Of a stretch of DNA of 64,000 nt, positions 31,484 to 40,221 are shown one piece after another. The stretch is from a bacterium. Lineage in GTDB: Bacteria; UBA4055. Under the pieces are notes generated by a model, which had not been told where the DNA came from, searched no databases, and worked only from the letters and a program-made list of their open reading frames with translations. The position numbers were made by a program, and so were the translations under genes. Within the stretch, counting starts at the first letter, position 1. Every line of letters starts with the position of its first letter. Location: positions 34,950-98,949 of the forward strand of contig JAKQBN010000049.1 of assembly GCA_029559475.1 (NCBI GenBank), given 5' to 3'.

Positions 31484-34045
31484 TTATTTTGTCAGTACCA
31501 TTTTTCTAGTCATCTTAGATCCACCGGCTTCAAGAGTGTAATAGTAAACACCTGAATTCAATCCGGCAGCGTCAAATCCGATAAAATGTTTTCCTGAGTT
31601 CAAAAGACCTTTTACAAGTTCCGCGACTTTCTGTCCTGAAGTATTGAAAACTGTAAGTCTGACATCGGCAGCTTTATTAAGTGTAAACCCTATCTGAGTA
31701 ACCGGATTGAAAGGGTTCGGATAGTTCTGATATAGTTCAACAGAAGACGGTTCTGTAGAATTATCAATTCCGTTCGCGGAATTTACGCTTATGATAGCAG
31801 TTTTTTCATCCGTGACAGCTTTTCCGTAAGTGATCACATATTTTATCGTGTCAATACCGCTTGCATCCGTTTGCGGAGTATAGGTGAAGTCGCCGCTGTT
31901 CGAATTAGTAATTTCGAATGAGCCGAAAGAAGGTCCGTCAGTAACGCTGTAAACAGCCGTCGCATCGTAGCTTCCCAATAGAGTACCGTTCAATGAGACG
32001 TTCTGACCCATAAAGAAATACTGCGGAGCCTGAGAATCGGTCCAGTAATCAAGGCTGTTATTTACAAAAAGACCGTCGTTCACGCCGGTTAGATCATATG
32101 CGGCATCAAAAAATCCCTCGTCAAAAATCCAGTAAGCCGTGATCTTCGGATCCGGCATTTCGGGTTTTTTACCCATGATGTCTCTGATCTGAGATACTGA
32201 AAGCGGCTGATCCCACAAGATCGTTTCATCAAGCTGCCCGTCAAGATAGATCCCGTTAGCGTAGCCTAAAGTGATATATCTTGCTGTATCGTGAAGCATG
32301 GGTGACTGAGCTGTATATGATGTTTTTATATTGTCAATATTTCCGTTAATATAAATTACAAGATCTTTTCCGTCATAAACCAGATCGATATGATACCACT
32401 GTTCTGCTTTGAGAGTCTGAATGCCGTAAACTCTTCTTGTTAATCCGTCCTGAGTTTTTACGGAGAACTTAATGATGTTGTTACTTTGAACGATAGCTGA
32501 CCATCCGCTGTTTGAAGATTCGGATTTAGAAGCGATGCCGTGTTCTCTTCCTACAGTATCGAGCTTAAGCCATGTTGAAAAAGTAATTTTCGTCATGTCA
32601 TTTAGAACCTGTGCGTTTCCTGCATTTAGATAGGCTGCAGAATTGAAATCGTATGAGTTACCGAATCCTGCCAGAATTCCGCCTGCACCGAATTTTAAAT
32701 AGAACTCATCGAAAGAATTATCATTTCTTGAAGCAGCTGTAATGATTATATGAGACAACCCCTCGCCGGTCTTATTTAAAGTTAGGATACTGTCCGTGAT
32801 CATATACTGCGCGCCGTTCAGTTCGCTTGATGCGTCAATAGCAAAAGTCAGAGCCTGAGTAGTGAAGTTGTCGAAATGATCCATAAGATTTATCTGATAT
32901 GTTTCGTCTGAAGTAAATACATCATCAATAGGATCATTAAGAGAAAGTTCTTTACTTTTCGGCTTGATCTCTCTTACGACAGCCTGCCATTCATTAAATG
33001 TAGATCCTCCCGGATTAAGATTGTCGATATGATAATAACCGTCCGCCGATCCGCCCCAGCCCCAGTTGAAATGGTAATAGCTTGCATCCTGATATCCGTC
33101 GCACACAAAAGCATGTCCGCCGTCAGTACCCTGGCCTGAATAATATACAGGAAGAGATCTGTCGATTTGATCCATCAGCATGTTTTTCCAGTTCGTGCTT
33201 GTATAAGAAGAGCGGTATTCATGAATCGCAGATGTGTTATACTTAAAATAAGTTTCCAGAGCATAAGGTACGTCCTCAGAAGAAGCACCTGACCCGTCAG
33301 CGCCATAATCCATTTCAACTGCTACCCCGGCATGATAGGATATCTGAGCTACTTCGTGGATCTGATCGGAAGAAGATCCTGATGAAATTGCGTTAGGCAT
33401 CATATCCCAGTTGTATTTGGAAAGATAATAATTGGCTGATAGTGTTTGTCCCAGAACTTCGTACGAAGATGAGCTTTTACCAACTTCCGGGTACTGGTGA
33501 TAGTTCATGATCTGCGCCATAGCGGTGGCCACGCATCCTACGACTGAAAGCGATCCGCCGTCGAGAGGGCAGTAGTTGTTGTAGATAGGGCTCTGGTTCC
33601 ATGTCGTGGAGAGAAGAGGTTCCACAGCTTTTGAGCTTTTTGTAGTAATATTTCCTGATAGAATGTTTTTCCATTCCTGCGATACAGGTTCGCTGCTCAG
33701 TTGTTTATTTCTGATCTCTTTAATAGCTTTGCTGTAAAGTTCGAGCCAGAAACTTATATTCGCTTTTTCTTTATCAGCTTCGAATATTCCGTTCAAAGAA
33801 TATCCGAGTACCGGTACGGACGCGTCATCGGCAGCGATAAGAACAAAACCTCCCGACTTGAAATTGAAAGCATAAAAAGCTTCATCGTAAAGAACATAGT
33901 CCGATATTTCACCGGTAGATCTATTCTCAGATTTGACTTTCATCCAGTTCTTTGCTGCGGTCTCGGCAGTATTTATCTCTACAGGAACAGCAAAAATAGA
34001 GAAAATAACCGATATTATCATCACAGCCAGAGTTTTTCGTAACAT
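31484..34045 (-). CDS. Secreted C10-family cysteine peptidase with LamG and type IX sorting domains
   Basis: 853 residues. Signal peptide TLAVMIISVIFSIFAVPV, then a Spi-type propeptide (AETAAKNWMKVKSENRS) and the streptopain-like catalytic domain: nucleophile Cys in LSVVGCVATAMAQIMNYHQY and His in GGHAFVCDGYQDASYYHFNW. About residues 455-625 form a LamG/concanavalin-like domain (FSTWLKLDTVGREHGIASKS, LDGQLDETILWDQPLSV). A beta-sandwich module follows, then the type A sorting domain (LYQNYPNPFNPVTQIGFTL ... GVYYYTLEAGG). Close to the Bacteroidota interpain and periodontain peptidases. Secreted through a type IX-like system to the surface or medium, by inference. AAGGAG precedes the ATG. Confidence 0.93.
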   Translation of the reverse strand: MLRKTLAVMIISVIFSIFAVPVEINTAETAAKNWMKVKSENRSTGEISDYVLYDEAFYAFNFKSGGFVLIAADDASVPVLGYSLNGIFEADKEKANISFWLELYSKAIKEIRNKQLSSEPVSQEWKNILSGNITTKSSKAVEPLLSTTWNQSPIYNNYCPLDGGSLSVVGCVATAMAQIMNYHQYPEVGKSSSSYEVLGQTLSANYYLSKYNWDMMPNAISSGSSSDQIHEVAQISYHAGVAVEMDYGADGSGASSEDVPYALETYFKYNTSAIHEYRSSYTSTNWKNMLMDQIDRSLPVYYSGQGTDGGHAFVCDGYQDASYYHFNWGWGGSADGYYHIDNLNPGGSTFNEWQAVVREIKPKSKELSLNDPIDDVFTSDETYQINLMDHFDNFTTQALTFAIDASSELNGAQYMITDSILTLNKTGEGLSHIIITAASRNDNSFDEFYLKFGAGGILAGFGNSYDFNSAAYLNAGNAQVLNDMTKITFSTWLKLDTVGREHGIASKSESSNSGWSAIVQSNNIIKFSVKTQDGLTRRVYGIQTLKAEQWYHIDLVYDGKDLVIYINGNIDNIKTSYTAQSPMLHDTARYITLGYANGIYLDGQLDETILWDQPLSVSQIRDIMGKKPEMPDPKITAYWIFDEGFFDAAYDLTGVNDGLFVNNSLDYWTDSQAPQYFFMGQNVSLNGTLLGSYDATAVYSVTDGPSFGSFEITNSNSGDFTYTPQTDASGIDTIKYVITYGKAVTDEKTAIISVNSANGIDNSTEPSSVELYQNYPNPFNPVTQIGFTLNKAADVRLTVFNTSGQKVAELVKGLLNSGKHFIGFDAAGLNSGVYYYTLEAGGSKMTRKMVLTK

Positions 34046-34084
34046 TTTGACTCCTTTATAATTAATGATCTAAATTAACGAACT

Positions 34085-34113
34085 AATATAAATAATAAAA
34101 TGAAAAAAGTCAT
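34085..34113 (-). promoter_or_regulatory. Promoter for the C10 peptidase gene
   Basis: Minus strand ATGACT (34113-34108), 17-nt spacer, TATATT (34090-34085). It starts immediately after the DUF4340 stop codon. Confidence 0.45.
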
Positions 34114-34115
34114 AT

Positions 34116-35003
34116 TTATTTTTTAGTCAGATCTTCAAATGTTTTATAATCGTTCTCAGTTATCACATAAACCTGATCTTTTTCTTTTACAAAAGCCAGA
34201 AATGAGTCATGATGTTTGAATAACACAACTTCACCGATATCGGAAGAAGAACTTTTATAGTTAACTACAACTTCAGGTACAACATCATTTGATTTCAAAG
34301 AATCATTAAAATCAGAAGCCCGGAAGGATGAGAGTTTTGTGAGCGTTTTTTGGATCTTTTCTGTATCGGCAGTTACGGAATCACCATTAAGGACAGCTTT
34401 CCATACGTTCTGAACTCTCTCGGCTGAAAAATTTCCGGACTTTGATCTGACAGAAAGATAAGAGATATTATCAGGATTTTCTTTTACGATCAATCTGTCT
34501 CTCCACATTTTTACATCGGATGACAGCCTGTAGCGCGGAAATATCGTGCCCAGATAGATCCTGCTGTCATTATGAACTCTGTAGAATGAATAATTCCTGT
34601 CCCTGTCATCGGATCCGATAATGTAACTGATGCTGCTGTTATCCTGCTTTCTGACAGAAATTATCGTTCCCGTGCTGTCGACGCCGAATTTTGAGAATTT
34701 GTCCTGTTTTTCAGAAATAATATTCTTTAATTCAATATCATTAATAAACTGCAGCATAGTCTGAACAGCAGCCGGTTCAGGTTCAAAATTCCCTGGCTCC
34801 TTTATCTGCCATCTGTTTAAACCTTTCGAAAGAAGGATCTTTTTTCCGTTCTTCTCAAATGACACCTCAATGACGGCTGCCGAATCGATTTTCAGTATCT
34901 TTCCGTCAAAATCTTCTGTTGTTTTTACAGGTTTTTTCAGAAGGTAAAAAGAAAGTGCGCTCAGGATTATTATGACCGAAAGAAAAATTATATTTTTTTT
35001 CAT
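34116..35003 (-). CDS. DUF4340 membrane-anchored protein of the Gld-like ABC operon
   Basis: 295 residues with an N-terminal transmembrane anchor (NIIFLSVIIILSALSFYLL) and a periplasmic remainder. Family pattern: KILKIDSAAVIEVSFEKNGKK, SRWQIKEPG-like RWQIKEPGNFEPEP, FSKFGVDSTGTIISV and the repeat DNISYLSVRSKSGNFSAERV with WKAV. DUF4340 proteins regularly sit after GldG-like genes in FCB bacteria, Myxococcota and others; the biochemical role is unknown. It starts 14 nt after the GldG-like gene and is the last gene of that operon. Confidence 0.88.
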   Translation of the reverse strand: MKKNIIFLSVIIILSALSFYLLKKPVKTTEDFDGKILKIDSAAVIEVSFEKNGKKILLSKGLNRWQIKEPGNFEPEPAAVQTMLQFINDIELKNIISEKQDKFSKFGVDSTGTIISVRKQDNSSISYIIGSDDRDRNYSFYRVHNDSRIYLGTIFPRYRLSSDVKMWRDRLIVKENPDNISYLSVRSKSGNFSAERVQNVWKAVLNGDSVTADTEKIQKTLTKLSSFRASDFNDSLKSNDVVPEVVVNYKSSSSDIGEVVLFKHHDSFLAFVKEKDQVYVITENDYKTFEDLTKK

Positions 35004-35017
35004 GATATCTCTCTCCG

Positions 35018-36541
35018 TTATCTTTTTAGACTGAAATCTTTTCTGTTCCTGTTATTTCTCCATCTTAGAATTCCGATAGTAGCCAGAAGTATAGGGATAA
35101 GAGCGATATTGAGCCATTTTATGATGGTTTTGCCTGTATCCTCCACTTTATCCAGAGGCCTTTGAGTTATGACTTTCGAGCGTATGCTTATCAGCGCTTC
35201 ATCGGCGGTCATCCAGTCAACAAGGTTTAAAAAGAGATTTATATTCTCCTGAGAACCGAATTTACCTTCGCTGAAAAACTCAGAATCTCCGCTAACTACT
35301 ATTCTTGTATCAGTTCCTTTGCTATCTGAATTATAAAAAGAAGAAAAAGATCCTGTAAGAAGCGCGATCACAGGAAGGCTCTTTTTATCAAAAACGTACT
35401 GATCTATGTCCCTGTCCGCCATTATGTTGTAAGTCCCTGACTGGGTGAAAGAATTTTCGGATGTTCTCGCTATTACCTTGAGATCAATGCCTTTTGATGA
35501 AGCGGCAGATGTATCGAGAGAGCTTGCAAAATACAGATCTACGGCTTCAAGTTTCTGAGTAACGGGGCTCGATCTGTCAAGACCCGTTATTCTCGGCAGG
35601 AAAGGATATTTAATCGGATTGGCAATAGTGAAAAATCCCTTCTGCTGTCTTACAGTCACTATTCCCGCTTCTTTATCCCCGATAAGATCAGTGTTCACTT
35701 TTACACCGTAATTCGACATCAGCGAATCAATATTAAGAGAAATATCCTGCGCGTTCTGGTTCTGAAGGCTTACCTGAACCTTATCAATGAAAAAAGCTGT
35801 TTTTCCGCCTGAAACTATATAATTATCTATGGCCTTGAGCGCATCATGCGTGAAATTCTCTTTAGGTCCTATGATCAAAAGAGAATTTATTCTCTCCGGT
35901 GTCAGACTGCCGTCAGCCTGAACTTCATCTACTACATACTGGGAAGAAAGCACCTGAACAGCCGTCTTTATCTCTTCAAAACTAACGCAGCCCGCACCGG
36001 ATAAAATACCGACGGTCGGAAGTTTGTCCGTTGTCAGCTTTTTGATCCTGCTGGAGATTTCGTATTCCATAACAGGAAGATCACCCTGCTGAATGAAAGG
36101 AATTATCTCTTTTTTATCTTCGTATAATATCACCATTCCCATAAATATACGTTTTATCTTGAACTCGTCCTTTTCGAGTATCTGCGCCTGAAGTGAAGGA
36201 AGCTGATATTCCATGATCTGTTTAGAAAATTCCTCGTTCGATGCGTCTATGAACTCGTAGTCAAGATTTCCGTTGGAATAAGCTTTATATTCATCCAGAT
36301 TGTCTTTTATAAGCGCAGGTATGGTTTTCATTTCGGGTGGCAGTTCGTTCGAAAAGAAGCATTTTACTATCACTTTATCATCAAGACCGGCAACTAAATT
36401 TTTACTTGCGTCCGACAGAGAATAAACATCTCCTTCCGTTAGATCTATCCTGAAGAAAAAGAATGCGGATATAATGTTTATCATCAGAGCGATAACGGCT
36501 ACATATATCAGGCTGAGATCATAATTGCTTTTTTTTCTCAT
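35018..36541 (-). CDS. GldG-like ABC transport auxiliary protein
   Basis: 507 residues with transmembrane segments near residues 11-30 (IYVAVIALMINIISAFFFF) and 478-494 (LNIALIPILLATIGILRW). The large periplasmic region has the ABC_transp_aux pattern: VKCFFSNELPPEM, VGILSGAGCVSFEEIKTAV, SLLIIGPKENFTHDALKAID, YIVSGGKTAFFIDKV, and RIVVSGDSEFFSEG. In Flavobacterium GldG forms with GldA and GldF a putative ABC transporter needed for gliding in some species. Homologues occur in many non-gliding bacteria, so gliding cannot be assumed. 22 nt separate it from the permease gene. Confidence 0.9.
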   Translation of the reverse strand: MRKKSNYDLSLIYVAVIALMINIISAFFFFRIDLTEGDVYSLSDASKNLVAGLDDKVIVKCFFSNELPPEMKTIPALIKDNLDEYKAYSNGNLDYEFIDASNEEFSKQIMEYQLPSLQAQILEKDEFKIKRIFMGMVILYEDKKEIIPFIQQGDLPVMEYEISSRIKKLTTDKLPTVGILSGAGCVSFEEIKTAVQVLSSQYVVDEVQADGSLTPERINSLLIIGPKENFTHDALKAIDNYIVSGGKTAFFIDKVQVSLQNQNAQDISLNIDSLMSNYGVKVNTDLIGDKEAGIVTVRQQKGFFTIANPIKYPFLPRITGLDRSSPVTQKLEAVDLYFASSLDTSAASSKGIDLKVIARTSENSFTQSGTYNIMADRDIDQYVFDKKSLPVIALLTGSFSSFYNSDSKGTDTRIVVSGDSEFFSEGKFGSQENINLFLNLVDWMTADEALISIRSKVITQRPLDKVEDTGKTIIKWLNIALIPILLATIGILRWRNNRNRKDFSLKR

Positions 36542-36563
36542 ATTTTATCCTCAAGAATGAATT

Positions 36564-37268
36564 TTACTTTTTTCTGCTTTCAAGCGATTTAGAGGCCGCG
36601 AAAAGAAATACGACCGTAATAGAAATAAAATAGACCAGATCCTTTGAGTCGATCACGCCTTTCAGCATGTTCTCATAATGAACAATTACACTGATGTACT
36701 CAAAAACTCCCGGAAAAGGAAGAAAGATAAGAAGGCTGTTGATCACGATAAGAATAAATAGAATGAAGAAACTTACTATAAAGGCTATGATCTGATTGTC
36801 GGTAACAGATGAAGTATATATTCCGATAGCCGTAAATGCCGCTCCTGTAAGAAAAAGTCCCGAATATCCGCAGAAAAGAACGCCCCAGTCGGGTTTTCCA
36901 AGAATGCCGATCGTCAGAACACCGGGAAATGTTAGAAGAACTGCCAGAACGAGAATTGCCATTGATCCGAGAAACTTTCCGAGTATTATGTCGGTGTCTT
37001 TTAACGGCAGAGTGGTCAGAAGCTCAATAGTTCCGCTTTTTTTCTCCTCGGCAACCATTTTCATAGTTAGAGCCGGAACGAAGAAAAGGAAAAGGAAGGG
37101 AATGATGTTAAAATTAGATCTCAATTCAGCCTGGCCTCCTTCAAGAAAAAGTGTATTGGTGAAAAACCATCCTGTAAGTGCAAGGAAAAGAATAAGTATT
37201 ATGTAGGCTGCGGGCGAAGCGAAGTAAGATCTCGTCTCTTTGATAGATATGTTAATAATATTTCTCAT
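36564..37268 (-). CDS. GldF-like ABC-2 type permease
   Basis: 234 residues with six hydrophobic segments, the ABC-2 permease layout. Family blocks: SIKETRSYFASPAAYIIL at the start, KMVAEEKKSGTIELLTTLPL between helices 2 and 3 (the coupling region), and LGKFLGSMAILVLAVLLTFP. It is the membrane channel of the ABC system with the ATPase encoded 11 nt upstream. Substrate unknown. Length fits GldF-type permeases (about 240). Confidence 0.92.
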   Translation of the reverse strand: MRNIINISIKETRSYFASPAAYIILILFLALTGWFFTNTLFLEGGQAELRSNFNIIPFLFLFFVPALTMKMVAEEKKSGTIELLTTLPLKDTDIILGKFLGSMAILVLAVLLTFPGVLTIGILGKPDWGVLFCGYSGLFLTGAAFTAIGIYTSSVTDNQIIAFIVSFFILFILIVINSLLIFLPFPGVFEYISVIVHYENMLKGVIDSKDLVYFISITVVFLFAASKSLESRKK

Positions 37269-37279
37269 GTTATTTCTCC

Positions 37280-38203
37280 TTAAAGCGTTAATTCTCTGAA
37301 AACTTTTTCCAATGAATCTTTTTCAAGCTTCATTTCTACTATTTTTGCGTTAAGTCTGACGCATTCGTCGAAGATCCTGTCTCTGATATCCGAGTCTTTA
37401 TCGAACTTAATAGAGTAAGAGAATAATCCGCCAACGGATGATTTTCTTTCGGCTTCGATAACGCTATAGATCGATTTAAGATCATGCAGAATATCGTCAT
37501 GAGCTTTAACGGTAAGTGAAAGTTCTTTCGAGCCGGATGAAGAGCCGCTCATCGATTCGGGATCCCCGTCACCGACGATCTCGCCTTTATTAATGATGAT
37601 CGCCCTGTCACAGACCGCCTGTACCTCCTGAAGTATGTGACTGGAGAAAAGCATGGTTTTCATTTTGCCGAGTTGTTTTATAAGCTCACGTACTTCAAGT
37701 ATCTGGTTAGGGTCCAGACCGGATGTCGGCTCGTCGAGAATAAGAATTTCGGGATCATGAATTAGGGCCTGGGCGAGACCGACCCTCTGCCTGTAGCCTT
37801 TCGAAAGAGCGTCGATCCGCTTGTAAGCTACCGATCTTATATCGCACTCGTCGGATACTTTCTGAATACGGTCCATTATCTTTTCCTTCGGAATGTTCCT
37901 CACAGAAGCGATAAATTTAAGATAATCAAGAACCGTCAGATCGGAGTATAAAGGCGCGTTCTCGGGAAGGTACCCTATCATCTCCCGGATCTTAAGGCTC
38001 TGATTGTAAATGTCGAAATTGTCCACGATGACTTCGCCGGAAGTCGGATACATGTAGCATGTTATGATCTTTAGAAGGGTGGTTTTTCCGGCACCGTTAG
38101 GACCGAGGATACCGGTTATTTCCCCTTTGTTGATCACGGCGCTGAAATCCTTCAGGGCTGTTACGTGCCCGTAGTTCTTTGAGACGTTCTTGATTGTGAT
38201 CAT
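37280..38203 (-). CDS. GldA-like ABC transporter ATP-binding protein
   Basis: 307 residues. Walker A GPNGAGKTT, Q loop GYLPENAPL, signature LSKGYRQRVGLAQAL, Walker B ILILDEPTSGLDP and the H switch FSSHIL are all present within the first 225 residues. The remaining 80 residues are the extra C-terminal domain seen in GldA/NatA-type subunits (VIEAERKSSVGGLF). First gene of the operon gldA-gldF-gldG-DUF4340. Promoter at 38252-38280 overlaps an inverted repeat. Confidence 0.94.
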   Translation of the reverse strand: MITIKNVSKNYGHVTALKDFSAVINKGEITGILGPNGAGKTTLLKIITCYMYPTSGEVIVDNFDIYNQSLKIREMIGYLPENAPLYSDLTVLDYLKFIASVRNIPKEKIMDRIQKVSDECDIRSVAYKRIDALSKGYRQRVGLAQALIHDPEILILDEPTSGLDPNQILEVRELIKQLGKMKTMLFSSHILQEVQAVCDRAIIINKGEIVGDGDPESMSGSSSGSKELSLTVKAHDDILHDLKSIYSVIEAERKSSVGGLFSYSIKFDKDSDIRDRIFDECVRLNAKIVEMKLEKDSLEKVFRELTL

Positions 38204-38245
38204 AGTCCTTTCCTGTAATTATTTGACATTTGAATTACTCTTCAG

Positions 38246-38280
38246 ACCCCAAATTTAACATATATGCTGGGGTTTGAAAA
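38246..38280 (-). promoter_or_regulatory. Promoter of the Gld-like operon with an operator-like inverted repeat
   Basis: Minus strand TTTTCA (38280-38275), 17-nt spacer, TAAATT (38257-38252). The arms ACCCCA (38246-38251) and TGGGGT (38268-38273) form an inverted repeat with one arm just downstream of the -10 and the other within the spacer, so a bound dimer would block RNA polymerase. The binding protein is unknown. Confidence 0.4.
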
Positions 38281-38336
38281 GTTATTTTTGCACTTTTACT
38301 GAACAATTTCATTTTTGTTCTGTTAAATCAATTTGA

Positions 38337-38365
38337 TTGACAAAAGTTTCTAAATTATATATAAT
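38337..38365 (+). promoter_or_regulatory. Consensus promoter for lepB
   Basis: TTGACA (38337-38342), 17-nt spacer, TATAAT (38360-38365): both hexamers match the sigma-70 consensus exactly. The ATG lies 32 nt downstream. Confidence 0.75.
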
Positions 38366-38396
38366 TCGACGCAATTAATTCAGGGTCAAAGAAAGA

Positions 38397-39152
38397 ATGA
38401 AAGAAGAAAATAAAGATACGAAAATAAAACATGCAGTAAAATCTATCGCAGTTCTGATAATAACTCTTTATCTGATAATGTCATTTATAGTATCGGCATA
38501 CAGGATACCTACAGGTTCGATGGAGAGAACTTTGAGAGTAGGAGACATGCTGCTTGTGAACAAATTCATATACGGGTTCAGATCTCCGGACTGGTTCGGA
38601 ATACCCTTCACAGAATTCGGCTTCGATATACCCTATTTCAAAACACCGCTTTTTAAAAGCATAAAACAGGGCGATGTAGTTGTTTTCAAACATTTCGACG
38701 AACAGATGAACCAGTGGCTTTATTACGTAAAAAGATGTGTTGCTCTTCCGGGTCAGACAGTCGAAGTTGTAGATAAAGAACTTTTTGTTGACGGAAAAAA
38801 GTTCAGCGAATTTTACGATACTGTCGAAATCGATCATGGCACAGAAGACCTCAAAGCTAAAGCAAGATTTGTTGATATGAATATTTATCCGAAAGGTGCA
38901 GTTCAAAACGGAATTTTCAAAGGTCTAGGCAACAGGGATAATTTCGGGCCTCTTACAGTTCCCGAAGGATCATATTTTATGATGGGCGACAACAGGGACA
39001 ACAGCTACGACAGCCGTTACTGGGGATTTGTAACTGAAGATTTTATCGTCGGTAAACCGATAATGGTCTATTTCTCATTCGATTCAGAATATCCGCTCAC
39101 AAAATTATGGAAAGCTATTCGCTGGGACAGAATAGGGTATTTTATACAGTAA
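38397..39152 (+). CDS. lepB: Signal peptidase I
   Basis: 251 residues. One N-terminal transmembrane helix (SIAVLIITLYLIMSFIV) is followed by box B with catalytic Ser41 in IPTGSMERTLRVGD, box D with catalytic Lys112 in YYVKRCVALPG, and box E GDNRDNSYDSRYWG. It removes signal peptides from secreted proteins on the outer face of the inner membrane. Between boxes D and E there is the usual insertion of a Gram-negative type enzyme. Consensus promoter upstream; rplM follows with its own promoter. Length is within the family range. Confidence 0.96.
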   Translation: MKEENKDTKIKHAVKSIAVLIITLYLIMSFIVSAYRIPTGSMERTLRVGDMLLVNKFIYGFRSPDWFGIPFTEFGFDIPYFKTPLFKSIKQGDVVVFKHFDEQMNQWLYYVKRCVALPGQTVEVVDKELFVDGKKFSEFYDTVEIDHGTEDLKAKARFVDMNIYPKGAVQNGIFKGLGNRDNFGPLTVPEGSYFMMGDNRDNSYDSRYWGFVTEDFIVGKPIMVYFSFDSEYPLTKLWKAIRWDRIGYFIQ

Positions 39153-39170
39153 ATCTTTTTAATAAAACAG

Positions 39171-39199
39171 TTGCAATTATAATTTCAGATAATTATATT
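39171..39199 (+). promoter_or_regulatory. Promoter for the rplM-rpsI operon
   Basis: TTGCAA (39171-39176), 17-nt spacer, TATATT (39194-39199). Transcription would start near 39206, giving a leader of about 138 nt before rplM. Confidence 0.6.
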
Positions 39200-39213
39200 T
39201 GGTTTCGCGTGTG

Positions 39214-39274
39214 AAGACGGTTGATTTTCAGGCACAAACCGAGGTCAATTATGATATTCATCCGTGTCTTTTTT
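39214..39274 (+). promoter_or_regulatory. Structured leader of rplM-rpsI, attenuator-like
   Basis: AAGACGG (39214-39220) can pair with CCGTGTCTT (39262-39270), leaving a 2-nt bulge, and TTGA (39221-39224) pairs with TCAA (39245-39248) inside. Six U end the element, so it resembles an attenuator. A ribosomal-protein-controlled leader at this place is plausible (L13 leaders exist in other phyla) but this one is unproven. Confidence 0.4.
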
Positions 39275-39343
39275 GTTTAAAATTCAGAAAAGACGAAATG
39301 GGAGAGACGAAAACTAATTAAAATAGACAGAACAGGAGAAACA

Positions 39344-39775
39344 ATGAAAACAATCAGCGCAAAGCACAGCGATATAGACAGAAAATGGCTAATCGTAGAT
39401 GCTGAAGGCAAAACACTCGGAAGAGTCGCTACCGAAATAGCCTACAGGCTTATGGGAAAGCATAAACCGCTCTACACTCCCCATATAGACCTCGGAGATT
39501 TCGTCATCGTAGTAAACGCGGAGAAAATAGTCCTCACAGGGAACAAAGAGACCGCGAAGACATATTTCTCATACTCCGGATATCCGGGTGGAGATAAGTT
39601 CACAAGCGTGGAAACGATGAGGGAAAAACATCCCGACAGAATTATTACATTCGCAGTCAGCGGAATGCTCCCGAAGAACAAGATGCGCGACAGAAGGCTG
39701 ACCAGACTGAAAGTTTATGCGGGACCGGATCATCCTCACGCAGCACAGCAACCTGAAGTGTTAGTTTTTAAATAA
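39344..39775 (+). CDS. rplM: 50S ribosomal protein uL13
   Basis: 143 residues, the family norm. Recognised by WLIVDAEGKTLGRVATEIA, YTPHIDLGDFVIVVNAEKI, the GGDKFTSVETMREKHPDRII stretch, and GMLPKNKMRDRRLTRLKVYAGPDHPH. It helps start 50S assembly. AGGAG lies 7 nt before the ATG. First gene of rplM-rpsI; the leader upstream may be regulatory. Confidence 0.98.
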   Translation: MKTISAKHSDIDRKWLIVDAEGKTLGRVATEIAYRLMGKHKPLYTPHIDLGDFVIVVNAEKIVLTGNKETAKTYFSYSGYPGGDKFTSVETMREKHPDRIITFAVSGMLPKNKMRDRRLTRLKVYAGPDHPHAAQQPEVLVFK

Positions 39776-39797
39776 TAAATATAAGGAAATCACATAA

Positions 39798-40199
39798 ATG
39801 AAAGCAAATGCGCACGGATTTATTACTGCTGTAGGAAGAAGAAAAACTGCCACAGCCAGAGTAAGAATAAAAGCAGGATCAGGAAAGATCACGGTAAACA
39901 ATTCGGTAAGTCTGGATTATTTTAAGAAAAAGATCCTACAGATGGACCTAGAACAGCCTCTCGATATAACAGGCAATACGGGAAAATTCGATGTTTTCGT
40001 TAACGTAAGAGGAGGCGGACTTTCCGGACAGGCAGGAGCTGTTAGGCTAGGGATCTCCAGAGCTCTCGTTAATTACGATGAGACTTTAAAAAGTTCTCTG
40101 AGAACCGCAGGAATGCTGACAAGGGATTCCAGACAGAAAGAAAGAAAGAAATACGGACTTATGAAAGCAAGAAGAAGATACCAGTTCTCTAAAAGGTAA
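39798..40199 (+). CDS. rpsI: 30S ribosomal protein uS9
   Basis: 133 residues. [15 protein letters not shown] near the start and the C-terminal RRYQFSKR, whose tail reaches the P-site tRNA, mark uS9. [19 protein letters not shown] is the central block. It follows rplM by 22 nt, the nearly universal rplM-rpsI pair. The region downstream to rpsB holds a structured RNA (40222-40334). Confidence 0.98.
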   Translation: MKANAHGFITAVGRRKTATARVRIKAGSGKITVNNSVSLDYFKKKILQMDLEQPLDITGNTGKFDVFVNVRGGGLSGQAGAVRLGISRALVNYDETLKSSLRTAGMLTRDSRQKERKKYGLMKARRRYQFSKR

Positions 40200-40221
40200 T
40201 TTCTTCTATTATAAAATAAAA

